Made by a program: the position numbers and the translations under genes
Shown here: one piece after another, positions 23,424-35,304 of the stretch
How positions within the stretch are numbered: position 1 is the stretch's first letter
How the letters are laid out: every line of letters starts with the position of its first letter
NCBI GenBank assembly: GCA_025617745.1
Contig: CM046861.1
Coordinates: forward strand, 14,934,283-14,998,282
Direction of reading: 5' to 3'
From: Heliocidaris erythrogramma
Taxonomy: Eukaryota; Echinodermata; Echinoidea; Camarodonta; Echinometridae
DNA: 64,000 nt
Notes under the pieces: model-generated
Seen by the model: only the letters and a program-made list of their open reading frames with translations
Told to the model about the DNA's origin: nothing
Database searches by the model: none

Positions 23424-26136
23424 TGAATGAATCCTTTGTCCCTCTTTTGTTCACAATGTGTCCGAATAAGTAAAGTTATGGAAAGACCCTGATGCAATAA
23501 TTTGTCAGGAAGGTAGGAGGCCTATAACTGTACATTAAACACCACTAAAATTGTGGTAACTTCTCTTCCCATCAAAGCCCATGGACCAAATTTCTTTTTA
23601 CATTACAAAAAAATGCAAACAAATAATCAAACATTATAAAATATTTCTACTGAGGAGAGGGTGTCACACCCCCTCCCACATTAAGACAAAACGTACCATT
23701 TGACCGCAATATCGCCCAAGAATACTCTCGTTACATTTTTTTGTAATATTACCTTCGAACTTCAGTAACTCAAAAGAGCTTACTTTGTCTTCATAGTGTA
23801 AGTTTTGAATTATTCAGGCAACAAGTGGAGAAAAAAAAATCTGTACATGATCTCAATCTAACCCTTATGATGTAAACATAAGTATGGTGATAGTACAACC
23901 AATGACAGCTTCACAAACTCCTGGACCGATAGAAAACAAGGGTAATTCTAATGACATGTTAACAAGTTATCTGCTACCGAAAATATTACAATACTGTATT
24001 ATTTTACACAAATAATCTTTGCCTTTTAACATCAGCATAATTGTCTTGTAATATTACGAGCACTCATGCGTCTCATAATTAATAAATCTAGTCATTTGAT
24101 AATACTACAATCAATAGAGTGAATACAACTTACCAAAAGTTAAACATCATTCCGCCAGAAATTCATAGAAACTTGATCTCGGCCTTTACAAAACATGACA
24201 AACATGCCTGTTCCTGGTTCACGATGAAATATACTCAATATTAGCCTGGCTTCGATTCCAATTTGCTTTGTTGTCTTGTAGCCCAAACTGATATCGTTTA
24301 TCTAGTCCAAGTCTTTCTGTTATCTCTTTCAGTCCCTAACTCTATCTCAACCCAATGCCCTATCTAGACACTATTTCATAAAAACTTTGTTGTTGTTGTT
24401 GTTGTCATTTAATCATTTCATTTTCTTTCAACAGGGTAGCCTAAATCTGCCTGTTTTTCTTCCAGGTGTATCTGAACTTTTGGGCCTAACTGTAGATGTC
24501 GGGAATTCGAATTAGCAAATGGACAATTGTAACAAATTACTGTGTTGGATAAAATTAACGTGCATGTTGTATATGTTTATCTTTTTTCCTTAATGAGGTG
24601 CTGATTTATAATTCATTTCCTTCCTTCGCTGGTTGCTGAAGCGCTTTTAACCTTGTGGGCTACTTTAAGTCGGTAATGTGTATTTACTTTCATTATATTC
24701 GTATACTTAAAACTTATACAAGCAGACGATTGGTTAAATGTTATCTTTAACTTAAAGCTTAAGTTGAAAAATGTTAACACTAAAACATATCTACATGATA
24801 TAACCCACCCTATAACCTAACGAAAGCAGAAATAAAGTAACCAATGTCTCACACCCCAAAGATTTAAAACAAAGGAAAACATTTGGAGGGAAGTTTCCAT
24901 GATTATGGGCGTCATTCTATCTCTGTTTCTTCTCTTTCCCTCTCACCATCGTCCCTACCACACACACTCAAACACACACATCCTTTTACACGCATTTACA
25001 GTACTAGGGTAATATTTTCCAAAGGAATAAAGATTTATGGACAGGAACATTTGTTTCAGGGCCGGGAGATACAATAGCAGCTATGATTTATTGAAAACAT
25101 TTTTGTCTAATGAATTGAAGTGTAAAGGTCTGAATACTTAATACTTAATTTTAAAATCCATCTCTGTATACGATATTATTAATATTTTGCAAATGGGGTT
25201 ACAAAATAAGTCTGATGAATGACTACAAAAGTATAATGCAGACAGAAACGATTAATATTTCTCCATCGTTGATTTCATAGATATATTATTCTTTCTACAA
25301 AACACAGATTAAAAGGTACTTTAAACATAATTTTAGAACAATAAGTCTATCAAAATAGTGATGGTCTTGAATTCCAGGTAAAATTGTAAACATATTGAGT
25401 TGAGTTATGCTTTAAATCAGATTCAAAGGCTATTTCATATTAAGCATCTTATTTATTTTGTGATATATGCGTTTCCCAGCTTCTAAGAAGACTATGGTTT
25501 TTGTTTTTCGGTCAGGATCGTATTCCAATCCTGAATCATCAACATTATATAGAATGGGATTCTTAATGCAGATGATGAAAAATAATGTTAAATGATAAAT
25601 GTTAGGAAGGAATCATTAAACATATAGAAACCAGAATAAAAGTAACAAACACATGAATGAGAGAATGTATGGAAAATGTCTGAATAAAGTATTTTGTCAC
25701 ATACAAATAAATGTTGTATGTCAACGAATAAAATATAATACTATACTTAATGATCATCCACCATCTGTTTCAACGTTAGAGTTCATGAATTATGTAATGT
25801 TTAAGTGAAAAATTAAACTCCTGTGAATGCATTGAATAATAATATAATCATTTGATAATCCTATAGTGAATACAACTTATGTTAAACATCATTCTTCGAG
25901 AAAATCATTGAAATGTAACATGATCTCGGACTTTTCAAAACAGGTCAAACATTCCTTTTCTTTTTGCTTTGTTGTCTTGTAACCCAAACTGATATCGTTT
26001 ATCTAGTCCAAGTCTTTCTCTTTGTTATCTCTATCAGTCCCTAACTCTATCTTAACCCAATGTCCTATCTAGACACTATTTCATTAAAACTTTGTTGTTG
26101 TTGTTGATATTTAATCATTTTATCTTCTTTCAACAG
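23424..26136. repeat. Spacer A, copy 2, rearranged
   Basis: Matches 15,410-18,700 in order until about 25,840. It then jumps back and repeats, in a third version, the block seen at 16,130-16,460 and 24,090-24,434 (ATATAATCATTTGATAAT... to TTTCAACAG). A partial re-duplication is therefore nested here. Confidence 0.75.
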
Positions 26137-26964
26137 TGAGCGATGAATAGTCACGAGTGGGTGATAGAAGCAAGTCGATCATGGCCTGTCTGAACGTACT
26201 GAAAATAGTTTCGAGACTTTAATACAAAGCATCGATGCTATGTACTACGTATGAACATAACTATTATAATTCTGTCTGTTTCATGTAGTGCTATAATATA
26301 ATGTAATGTATGTATTCATGTGATGTACCCTCTTCCCTACTTTTTTCTATTATCATTCTGTATGTTTCATCAGGTGCTGTAATGTAATGTATGTATTCAT
26401 GTGATGTAGGGGTAAGTAAGCTACTGTGTATAAAAATAATGTGTGGTAAGGGAGGGATTTTTTTTTCTTTTTATCTTTTTCTTTTTATATATATGATATG
26501 GTCTTTAGATATTGATTTATCTATATTTTATATATTAATAGTGTGCATGTGTTTTATTTTGGTATAAGATTGGAGTTCAGTCAATTTTTGACATGTACAA
26601 GGTTTATTTAAAATTTTAACACATGTATTTGCTAGTTGATTGTATTATCGATATATTACAAATGAATTGTTATTGTATTATTATGTTGATTTATGAAGAC
26701 AAATAAAATATTATTCAAAACAAAAACTTCGCGTGATATGACCCCTGTGCATAAACTTCCGCGCGTTTTGACCATGCATATACTCGGGTCACCGTGTGTG
26801 GGGCAGTAATTATTGTTTTGGCAGCGAGTGAGCGATGAATAGTCACGAGTGGGTGATAGAAGCAAGTCGATCATGGTCTGTCTGAACGTACTGGAAATAG
26901 TTTCGAGACTTACATAGCATCGATGCTATGTGCTACGTATGAACATAACTAATAACATGCTCAG
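26137..26964. repeat. Direct ~120-bp repeats flanking a retroelement-like segment
   Basis: A block starting GTGAGCGATGAATAGTCACG at 26,137-26,265 recurs almost unchanged at 26,829-26,952. Between them are a 60-bp tandem pair (26,266-26,330, 26,350-26,409) and an AT-rich stretch ending AATAAAATATTATTC-AAAAC. The middle resembles a retroelement 3' UTR; the origin is unproven. Confidence 0.6.
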
Positions 26965-27209
26965 TAACAAACAGAAACGTAACTGTCCTCAAACTTTACT
27001 GACTATTATCAATTTTCAATTGCACAAAGCCACCTAAGGCCACTGTCGATCCAACAGAGCAAGAATACGTCTGTGACATCGATCCGTAATACACGCAAAC
27101 TCAACAATGTGAAATAGGAAAGGAAAACAACGCCCTCTCATAATTATAATTGCCTGGCGAAAATCATCAAATCACCTGTGGAAAATTGCCATTACCAATA
27201 GCAACAACA

Positions 27210-27218
27210 ACACACACA

Positions 27219-27260
<42 letters not shown>
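27210..27260. repeat. (CA)n-(CT)n microsatellite
   Basis: CA repeat to 27,220 then 40 bases of CT. The equivalent tract in spacer B copy 2 is at 44,041-44,090. Confidence 0.95.
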
Positions 27261-27263
<3 letters not shown>

Positions 27264-28337
27264 ACACCAATCTTTTGATCTCTCCTTCCTCTGTATCCTA
27301 GCTTTTTATTCCACTGCCCCCTCCCCACACACATTCTCCTTCTTTCTCTCTCTAATTTTTGTTTCCATTTCTTTTATTTTTTTCTTTTTTAACTTTCCCG
27401 TCTCTTACTTGCATACACATGATACACCAACACTCGAATAATTATACGAAGTATAAACAGAACCATTTTGAAACAAGTTGAATAATCCGAAATCGGCCAA
27501 ATGTGTATGATTAATTTAAGTTACTTTATTTCACGGACGCGTTTTACTTACAATGAAAGGTTACGTGTATGCATTGTATTATTGGACCAACATCAACCAT
27601 GTCAACAAAATCATGAGGCACACAAAAACGAATTGTTATTTCTACATCTCTTACATCATTGAAAAAACTATTTCCGCAAATTAAAGCAGATCTCAACGGA
27701 AACTATATCACAGTAGGTTCCAAATGCTACGGACGTATAGTGTGAAGTTGATTTAAAGCCACTTCATATGACCAGGTTCATATAACACATGCCAAAAATG
27801 TCCCCAAAAGAGGTTTTCCCATTTGTTATAAATTATCACGGATTTCACATCAATCTGCATCAAATTCTAACATAAACACTGTTCATCGAAATAAATCTTC
27901 AAAAGTCCTGGTACAATCTTACATACTTGATATGTTACATATAAAAATAAATTTCTTGAATATATACACTTTTTATTCCTGCATGTTTGTAGAAAGTCCT
28001 TTCTATATATTTTGTGTTTTCAGTGATACCAAGGCTTATGTACACTGTTGGTAACCCCCCCCCCCCCCCCCAAAAAAAAAGGAATAACAAAATTGTTGTC
28101 AGTTGTCTTTGAACCTTTTAGTTACGGACATCTATGATAAAGCGAGATCACAGTTCTAAGCAGTTGAAATTGTTTCATTTCCTCTAGTCCTGACAATGGA
28201 GAAATAAAGAAATCAGTGATGAAAATGATTATCTAGATCCCCAACCCGTTATGAATAGGGTCATACTCAATTTCCTCATTGTTGTGACCTTTGTAATTAG
28301 TATGAATGGGCTTAATTAAACATACACAAAACAGTTA

Positions 28338-28762
28338 TAGTCCATTTGACGCTCCTTTACAACCTAGAAAAGTTCTTTCCGTTGAAGATTTTTGGTTGAG
28401 TTGTAATTTCATCTTTGTTGCCCAAGGGGCCACCTTGGGCAATTTGCATAATTTGCATATCAAAATCCAAATTGTGTTGTTCATTTTATATGCAATGTAA
28501 CATGTGATGCAACGAACACTGTTAGTGTTGGACCGTGCGTTGGATGCAGCGCGCACATTGTGCGTAAGTTGTCTTGGGCTGATTAACATTGCATGTGGCT
28601 ATTTGGATTTAAGTAAATTATGCAAAATGATAAAATTTGCTCGGGGGCCACAGAGCTGAAATTCTTCGGAGACAACATGGGATCACAAATAAAGAAAAAA
28701 CAAATTAAAGGGAAAGAACTTTTCTAGGTTGATAAAACATGTAAAATGTCAAGTGGACTATT
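28338..28762. mobile_element. TIR element in spacer B, copy 1
   Basis: Inverted ends include TAGTCCATTTGAC / GTCAAGTGGACTA and a perfect 20-bp pair at 28,361-28,380 and 28,711-28,730 (AACCTAGAAAAGTTC...). TTA flanks each tip, the 3-bp duplication expected of PIF/Harbinger-type elements. No coding. The same element in spacer B copy 2 is opened up at 45,151-49,990. Confidence 0.7.
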
Positions 28763-29861
28763 ACATGAAGTCTGCAAGAAAAAGCAATTAACCAATAAGA
28801 ATGAAATCATGCGTATATTATTATACTAGCATTCTGAAATATGTACAATGTATTAGGCCTAGTTATAAAACTATTATACTAATGAACAACGGCTTATCAA
28901 AAAGAACAATAAAACATGAAAACAAGTCACACAGAAATTCTTTCCATTCGAGCGGATGCTCCTCAGATTTTTCAAAATCGTTCATATTTGGAAGTTTGAA
29001 GTTAAATCAGTACATTCCAGTCGGAAGCTAATCAATACAATATAACGCGATAAAAACCACTTTCGAAAAATAAACTCAAGACAAATCAATAGCCCTGTCT
29101 ATCACCTTTAGAAATGTGCCAAACCGATGGTGTATTACATAATCCGAACTTGATTTCTATGAGCAGTACAATATGCCTTTGAAATTGCACTCGAGTTTAT
29201 TTTTCGAAAGTAGTTCTTATCGTGTTACATAGGCCTATATTGGTTTAAGAGACGTCAGTGAGATGTGTAGTATATTTGGCAATCAAGGTCCAAGTTTTCG
29301 TATAAGATAAGAAAACTTTAAATGAAATGAATATCTCGATCCGACAGGGGAAGCTTGATTATCCTAGCTAGGGGAGGAAAAACTGAGGTTTGTGTAATAG
29401 TAGGTCATTTCATTTTTCTCAAGTGCATGTATTTCCTTTCTTCTTTTTGTTGTATTGTTGTTGTTGTTGTTTTGTCTTTGTTTTTGGTTTTTGTTTGTTT
29501 GTTTTTTTTTTGGGGGGGGGGGGTATTTCATTCAAGTACTTATTCCGATAAATCGAAGACAGTTATTTCATAAGATTACACATCTGTGTGAATGGTCAAA
29601 ATAAATCTGGAGTACTGCAGCTGAGACTTCAAAATCTGTCGATTTTTTTTTCAGATCAGATGAAACTTTTTGTTTATAGTTTTAAATTATCATGAAATTT
29701 GTAGCTTATGGTATATGCTTTACTACCTATTCAGGCGGTGTCCATCATTCATTTTCTGAAAAAAAGTCCGATTCCTGTCTTAAGAGCAACCTATCCAATA
29801 CTAGAAATACCGTCATGAAATATTAACCCATTGACCACTGAATTCTCTTATTCCCATGGGC

Positions 29862-31673
29862 TTAATACAGGAACCGGCCAGGGGAACAGAAAGCGATCTC
29901 TCCTGACCGGAACTCCTGAAGACAGTACCAGGTTCTCTTGTGATCAGTGATAAGGCTCTTGATATGCTTCAGCTCGGTGGTGTACTCGTCGATACTGACT
30001 AATCCTTCCTGGTTTTTGACACAGGCGATCAAGATTGTATTATCTTGAGTAACTGTAGCATATAGGTAATTACCGATCGGGTTGTTTAATTTGTATTTTA
30101 CCCCACCATTATTATCGACAACACTTACAGAATCATACCTAGATTTTGTAAGCAATAGTTTTTTATTGAGTCTAACAATTTGTATAGGTTCATATCCATC
30201 GCATGGTATCTCCCTGATCGCCTTCCCACCTGCTGGTGAGAATACCTGAATGATCTTCTCAAGTTTTCTGTAGCTGACACAGATGTGGTCATCTTTGTCT
30301 ACTGTGAGGTCAGCATACCCGCCTTCATCGTCATTTCGAGTCGCAAACATAACATCCAGCTTCTCACATTCTGGTGTATACAGTGTGACATTGTTTGAGT
30401 GATCAAGTACAACATACCTCCTATCAGAGAGAAACCCTAATCCACTGATCCCGACATCATTGAGAACTATCCGCTGCAGCTCACCATCAGCAGAGAAAAT
30501 CTCGATTCCTCCGCTAGTACATCCCACTGCCATCCTACCGTCTGGTGTAGGCACCATAGCATCCATGCTATCCTTAGAAGGCAACTCAATCTGCTTCCCT
30601 ACTGAATTTATGATCTTACCAAGACCTGAATCATCCATTCCCACATTTCTCTCAAAGACAATACATTTCCCTTGCTTGCTTGATTGCCTCGGCTGATGGT
30701 AGTCATGATCATCTTGCCTCAAAGCCTCTTGTAATTCTTGACATAGCGTGTCATGTGCAGCCAAAGCATCCATCTCTACTGTTATCTTTGTCCCATTGGT
30801 CACCAGGTCGGTTATGGTGGCCACATGAGCGATATGCTGTTGAACCGATCCCTTCATTTCGTCCAGCTCTTTCTCTACTCCTTCGGTCTTACGCTTGACT
30901 TCATTAATGAGAATCGTTTTCTTATCTGACAACTCCTGAACTGATTCTTCATAGGCTTTGTTGATATCATCTATGCACTGCTTCTTCACATTTCTCACGG
31001 GATCTTTCTGTTCATCAATGAAATTAACGTATATCTCACAGCAGGAACGTTTCTTGCCCGCCTTGGATTTGAGTTCCTCGACACTTCTCAAATGGTTACT
31101 TTCATAAACCGATGCGTCTATGACCCGATGTCCTTCATGAGCATGCTCCATGATACTACATCTGAAACAGGCAAATCTCTTGCAGTCAGAACAGAAGCAC
31201 TTCTCGTCCTCCTTCTGGTGTTTCCTGCATTTACGGTATCGTCGTACTGCTACCTTCCCTGATGTGATCTCACTCATGGCTAGGACCACATGGTCCCTGA
31301 AGTCTTCCCATTGGGAGTGCTTGGTTTGGCAAGTGATACAAAGATACTTGCCACAGTCTTGACAATAGACAACAGCTTGGGGCTTCTCCTCCAATTTACA
31401 ATGGGTGCAGCATTGATGCTGATTATTCACGTCATCAACGAGAGATTTCAAGGCTAAACTGTAACTTAGTAATGTCTTGTTGGGGACTTGGGTTTCAGCT
31501 CTGCAAACTGGACAGATAAGCTTCTGGTCGTTACCATGACATTCGCTGAGCCGTTCCAGACATTCCTTGCAGTAGGTATGAGAACAAGACAAGATCTTGG
31601 GGTCGCTGAAGATGTTGAGACACACGGGACACTCCAGGCTTTGTACACTGACTTGCTTGAATTCACCAGCCAT
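29862..31673 (-). CDS. TRIM (RBCC) E3 ligase-like protein with propeller, copy 2
   Basis: 603-residue intronless frame. Order: RING-HC C3HC4 from CPVC at about residue 15; B-box 1 (CTHC...CQDC...CITC...H) at about 93-132; B-box 2 (CRKH...CFCSDC...CFRC...H) at about 153-186; coiled coil about 200-300; then five or six 40-50 residue strands-and-turn repeats (PTPDGRMAVGC, FLSDRRYVVLD, VDKDDHICVSY, TQDNTILIAC) forming an NHL-like propeller. By family knowledge this is a RING ubiquitin ligase with a protein- or RNA-binding C-terminus, probably cytoplasmic. The start MAGEFK is preferred over an upstream Met (31,697) because a good 3' splice site (TTTCTGTAG) lies 10 bases before it, as in copies 1 and 5. 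The C-terminus GRFLY differs from the LYIFH of its paralogs. TRIM2/3/56-like, not orthologous by name. Confidence 0.9.
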   Translation of the reverse strand: MAGEFKQVSVQSLECPVCLNIFSDPKILSCSHTYCKECLERLSECHGNDQKLICPVCRAETQVPNKTLLSYSLALKSLVDDVNNQHQCCTHCKLEEKPQAVVYCQDCGKYLCITCQTKHSQWEDFRDHVVLAMSEITSGKVAVRRYRKCRKHQKEDEKCFCSDCKRFACFRCSIMEHAHEGHRVIDASVYESNHLRSVEELKSKAGKKRSCCEIYVNFIDEQKDPVRNVKKQCIDDINKAYEESVQELSDKKTILINEVKRKTEGVEKELDEMKGSVQQHIAHVATITDLVTNGTKITVEMDALAAHDTLCQELQEALRQDDHDYHQPRQSSKQGKCIVFERNVGMDDSGLGKIINSVGKQIELPSKDSMDAMVPTPDGRMAVGCTSGGIEIFSADGELQRIVLNDVGISGLGFLSDRRYVVLDHSNNVTLYTPECEKLDVMFATRNDDEGGYADLTVDKDDHICVSYRKLEKIIQVFSPAGGKAIREIPCDGYEPIQIVRLNKKLLLTKSRYDSVSVVDNNGGVKYKLNNPIGNYLYATVTQDNTILIACVKNQEGLVSIDEYTTELKHIKSLITDHKRTWYCLQEFRSGEIAFCSPGRFLY

Positions 31674-31683
31674 GATTACGATT

Positions 31684-31698
31684 CTACAGAAATACAAA
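31684..31698 (-). other. Predicted 3' splice site before TRIM copy 2
   Basis: Minus strand TTTGTATTTCTGTAG followed by a 10-base leader and ATG. The AG and 10-base spacing are conserved before copies 1 (23,221-23,222) and 5 (53,974-53,975), implying an upstream untranslated exon. Confidence 0.55.
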
Positions 31699-32467
31699 AT
31701 GTATAAAAATGATAATATTGATTAGTATGTTGTCTTTTTTCATCTGATCAAATTCAAAAACAATTATAAGTGAGTTCTTCAATATTCAATAGGTATTTTC
31801 CCCTATAAAAAAATGTATATTTCTTAATTTACATACTTCAATGAATATATTTCCGCTTCGAAAATGAAATGAATATTCCAAATTAGTGCATTTGTATTTC
31901 TTTACAGTTGCAATATCATACTTATCTTTTCTCTCTCTTTCCCACTCTCTTTGCCACTGCTGTCTTATTTGTTTTGACCATTTTTTAAATACTTCATATT
32001 TATATATTTCATATTTCTGTCAGTGATAGGCCTTTTAAAGTCCCGGCATCATCGCATATTGCATTTATGAATACTTTGTTATTATTTAATGTGAGTGTTA
32101 ATCAATTATAGCACAAAATATGGGTAAAATCTTAAACTATGTAGCATCATACAACCTGACGTAACTACGAGGCAATAATATCACAAATAATAATTTTTCA
32201 AAACCCATTGACAGAGAAACCGGAATGATAGGTCCGAGATTTATGTACTATATAGTAACCGATGAAATCTATCTGGAAGAATCATTTTAAATAGTTTAAT
32301 TAATAATAAATAACAAACCATATGCCACATGTAACTCATATAATAAATGGTACTTGTTGTAAAATGTGGGAAATCAATGAAAGAAAGTAAATGTTACTTT
32401 GAATGAATTACTCCTGAGTAAATACTCAGGAGTCAAATAAAAACACCGCAGGAGCCAAAAAATTGGA

Positions 32468-32502
32468 ATGACGTTTCGGTCAAGGACCTTTATCAAAGTA
32501 AG
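32468..32502 (-). ncRNA. Possible degenerate hammerhead ribozyme core
   Basis: Minus strand TTGATAAAGGTCCTTGACCG then AAACGTC. This parallels CUGAUGA, a GGTC/GACC stem II with CTT loop, GAAA, a 2-bp stem III and GUC. The first box has two mismatches, so activity is unlikely. Minimal stem-III hammerheads are known from Penelope-like elements. Confidence 0.3.
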
Positions 32503-33817
32503 ACTGAAAATAAACAATCTGATGCAAGAAATTAAGAAGACGCATAAGTTGCCAAAATACAAATAATAATAATTGTAGTGGTACCGTAGAGTTGAGTGGA
32601 AAGGCTGATAGATTTAGCTGTACGATAGTCACACTCTCCGTTCACAATATAAATAACAAATATTACAAAATTACAAATTGGAGAAAATAAATTGCGTTGA
32701 AAAGTCTTCAGTCCTTTATTATAACAAAACCGTGTAATCACAGTCTGATAAGAATTAACGAAAAATCCGCAGTCTATCACATTTGAAGGCTGGGCGGCCG
32801 CGGCCCTAAACAAGAATTACAGCGAAAACATGTTCACTAACGGAATCCAAAACTAAAAAACTATCCTAAAACTGAATCTTACACGATTTATATGGCAAAA
32901 CCTCATGTCTAACAAATCCACGTGTTTTGCACGGAGAGATAGACCGAACCAATCAAAGATTGGAAAGACGTCCCTCCAAGCAGCCCATGTGAAGATCCCC
33001 AACCAATAATATACCAGTTTTGTTCACAAACCACGTCCAATGTGTGACCTATCGGGCCCAAAATGGGCGGAGCTTAAGGGCCCGGAAAATGTTGGTTTGG
33101 TATGTAAATTCCCACATGTCATGAAGTCTTGATTGTACCAATTTTCGTAAACAATTGTAGTGCAAATTACTTTGCCCGGCAAGACCCGTTGCTAAACAGG
33201 TGGCTGCCTAGCCACTTATTCAAAGTTTACATATGAATTAAAGTTCTTTCACATTTAGTTACAAATAATGGCCGAACAGTAATTAACTCAAATATCCCCA
33301 CTGGCTTGCCTGTAATAGCGCCCCCCTTTAAATTATTTGATTATTAATAGATAAGCATAGACTCGTTTCAGTATTTTCCTCCATTCAAATATTTTACAAA
33401 AAATTGCGGTTTGCTACATAATAATAAAAGTAAGCTCGACGCATGATGTAAGCGCTAGGTAGTGACGACACAAAGGAAAGAAAAGTTGGTGTGTAATTTC
33501 AAACAATAAGATGCAAAAATTTAAAAAGACGCATGAGTCGCCATCATACAAGTAAATAATGGAAAGAAACTAAACGCGTAAACAAAGGAAAGTATGGATT
33601 GGTGCTTTTTTTTTAAAGAAAAAAATGAAAAGCTCAATTCACAAAATACATACTAATATTGTTTACTATTTATATATCTATACACGCACACACCCTCATA
33701 CACACACATATATAGCGAGAGAGGTGTGGATGTGTGTACCGTTCGGTTGAACCATGTTAAATTTAGATATGTGAACAGATAATGATGGAACGGAATGAAG
33801 CAGGTCACTCGGTTAAT

Positions 33818-33850
33818 TCACAAGCTTTCGGCTCCTGGCCTTCTTCAAGT
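33818..33850 (-). ncRNA. Second hammerhead-like core
   Basis: Minus strand CTTGAAGAAGGCCAGGAGCC then GAAAGCTT: a GGC/GCC stem II, GAAA, and a 2-bp stem III. The first box is degenerate. Same layout as the motif 1.3 kb away. Confidence 0.25.
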
Positions 33851-34169
33851 TTTTTTGCTAAATCCAACAGAATGAAACAAATAATAATAAGCAACTTAAC
33901 AAAACTAAAGACAACAGAACAGAATTATCATAAAGTCGGCAACATAAATCACAAGGAGTAAGTGATATTGAAAAGATGTTACTCGTCAAAGCAAAACTAA
34001 TGACAACAGAACAGAATTATCATAAACCTGGCAACATAAATCAACATGAGTAAGTGAAATTGAAGAGATGTTACTCGGCAGGAGTAAGTGAAATAACGAA
34101 AATGGAACTCAATGGAAACAAAAGTGAGCAAAGTAAACAATTACCTGACTTTTAAGGTCGAAGCAAATA

Positions 34170-34600
34170 TATATGTTGTCTCGTGTGTATTGTATTGTAT
34201 TGTATTGTATTTATTTGTCTTTCTGTAGTGATTCCTGCTTTTACAACGTTCGTGACATTGGTAATAGTAATACAAACGTACTTCATTAAAATTATACAGG
34301 TATCATAATTCAAGAATATTGTTCAGAAAAACGAGGTAGCCTGGTAGAAGCATGGCTTGTTGTATCAGGCTCCTCATAAAATAGCAAAACTAGACAATAA
34401 GAACACAAAGTTCATACATTGTGATATATGGTGTAGATACGTGAGAAACATAATATGACAATATTTACAATGAAACATGGAATCTAATCTAGGAAGAACA
34501 CAGAAAGAGAAAGACAGGACGAGACTAGACGAATACATGAACAAAACAAGAACACGATAACAGACAAATATCACAAGACTATTTAACAACACATGGGGGA
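34170..34600 (-). mobile_element. LINE 3' UTR with (AATAC)n tail
   Basis: On the minus strand the segment ends AATAAATACAATACAATAC at 34,190-34,215. A short pentamer tail is typical of CR1-like LINEs. No coding recognised; the 5' limit is uncertain. Confidence 0.5.
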
Positions 34601-35304
34601 TAAATCGCTACGCTTTCACAATTGGAGTTGGACATATTCTAGCATATTGGAGGTGTAGAGAGTAGCACACGAATTACACTTTTTATAATCCAACACAGTA
34701 ATGTTCCAAAAGGGACTCTTTCTTTCGTGTAATGTGTAGGTGTTATAATATTAAGTTTCTGGATCGAATCAATTATCAGATGGAATATATGAACTAATGC
34801 AAAGAGGTATCGTGTCAGGCAACTATATTTCTTAGTGGAATATGTAGAGTCTGTCAGGAGTGCAGAATGCCAGCTCTCCTGATCGGAACTCCTGAAGGTA
34901 GTACCAGTTGAACTCTGGCTTCTCTAGCTATCTTGTAATAAGTGACTACATTCCTGACATGCCCTAGCTCTTTGGTGTACTCATCTATACTGACTAATCT
35001 AATATAATTGATATTTCACATTCCCTTCTTGATCAATGATTCGTAATGTACATGTATTACTATATCGAATGATCAAGAAATCATTATAACTTGTGATTTG
35101 CACAGGTCCATATGCATCACATTGTATTTCTCCGATCGCCTTCCCACCTGCTGGTGAGAATACAGTAAGATCACCATATCCACCTTCAGCGCGACTTACA
35201 GTGTCAAATCCAACATCCAGCTTTTCACACTATATATAGTTGTGTATAGTTATTTCGAGAATTAAAGATCCTCAATGTGTTTGATATGCACTATTTATGT
35301 GTAG

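Larger units (their letters stand above)
26965..29861. repeat. Spacer B, copy 1
   Basis: Non-coding sequence downstream of TRIM copy 2, paralogous to 43,796-45,150 plus 51,202-52,112. About 320 bases at 27,523-27,843 are missing from the other copy, between TTTCAC repeats, so slippage deletion there is likely. No gene seen. Confidence 0.8.
31699..34799. other. Non-coding stretch between TRIM copies 2 and 3
   Basis: The first ~150 bases resemble the 5' flank of copy 5. Other contents: a 24-bp palindrome (32,410-32,433), two related GACGCAT(A/G)AGT blocks (32,515-32,570; 33,504-33,560), two hammerhead-like cores, a CA/TG-rich patch at 33,680-33,740, and a LINE tail at 34,170-34,600. No gene. 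Confidence 0.5.
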
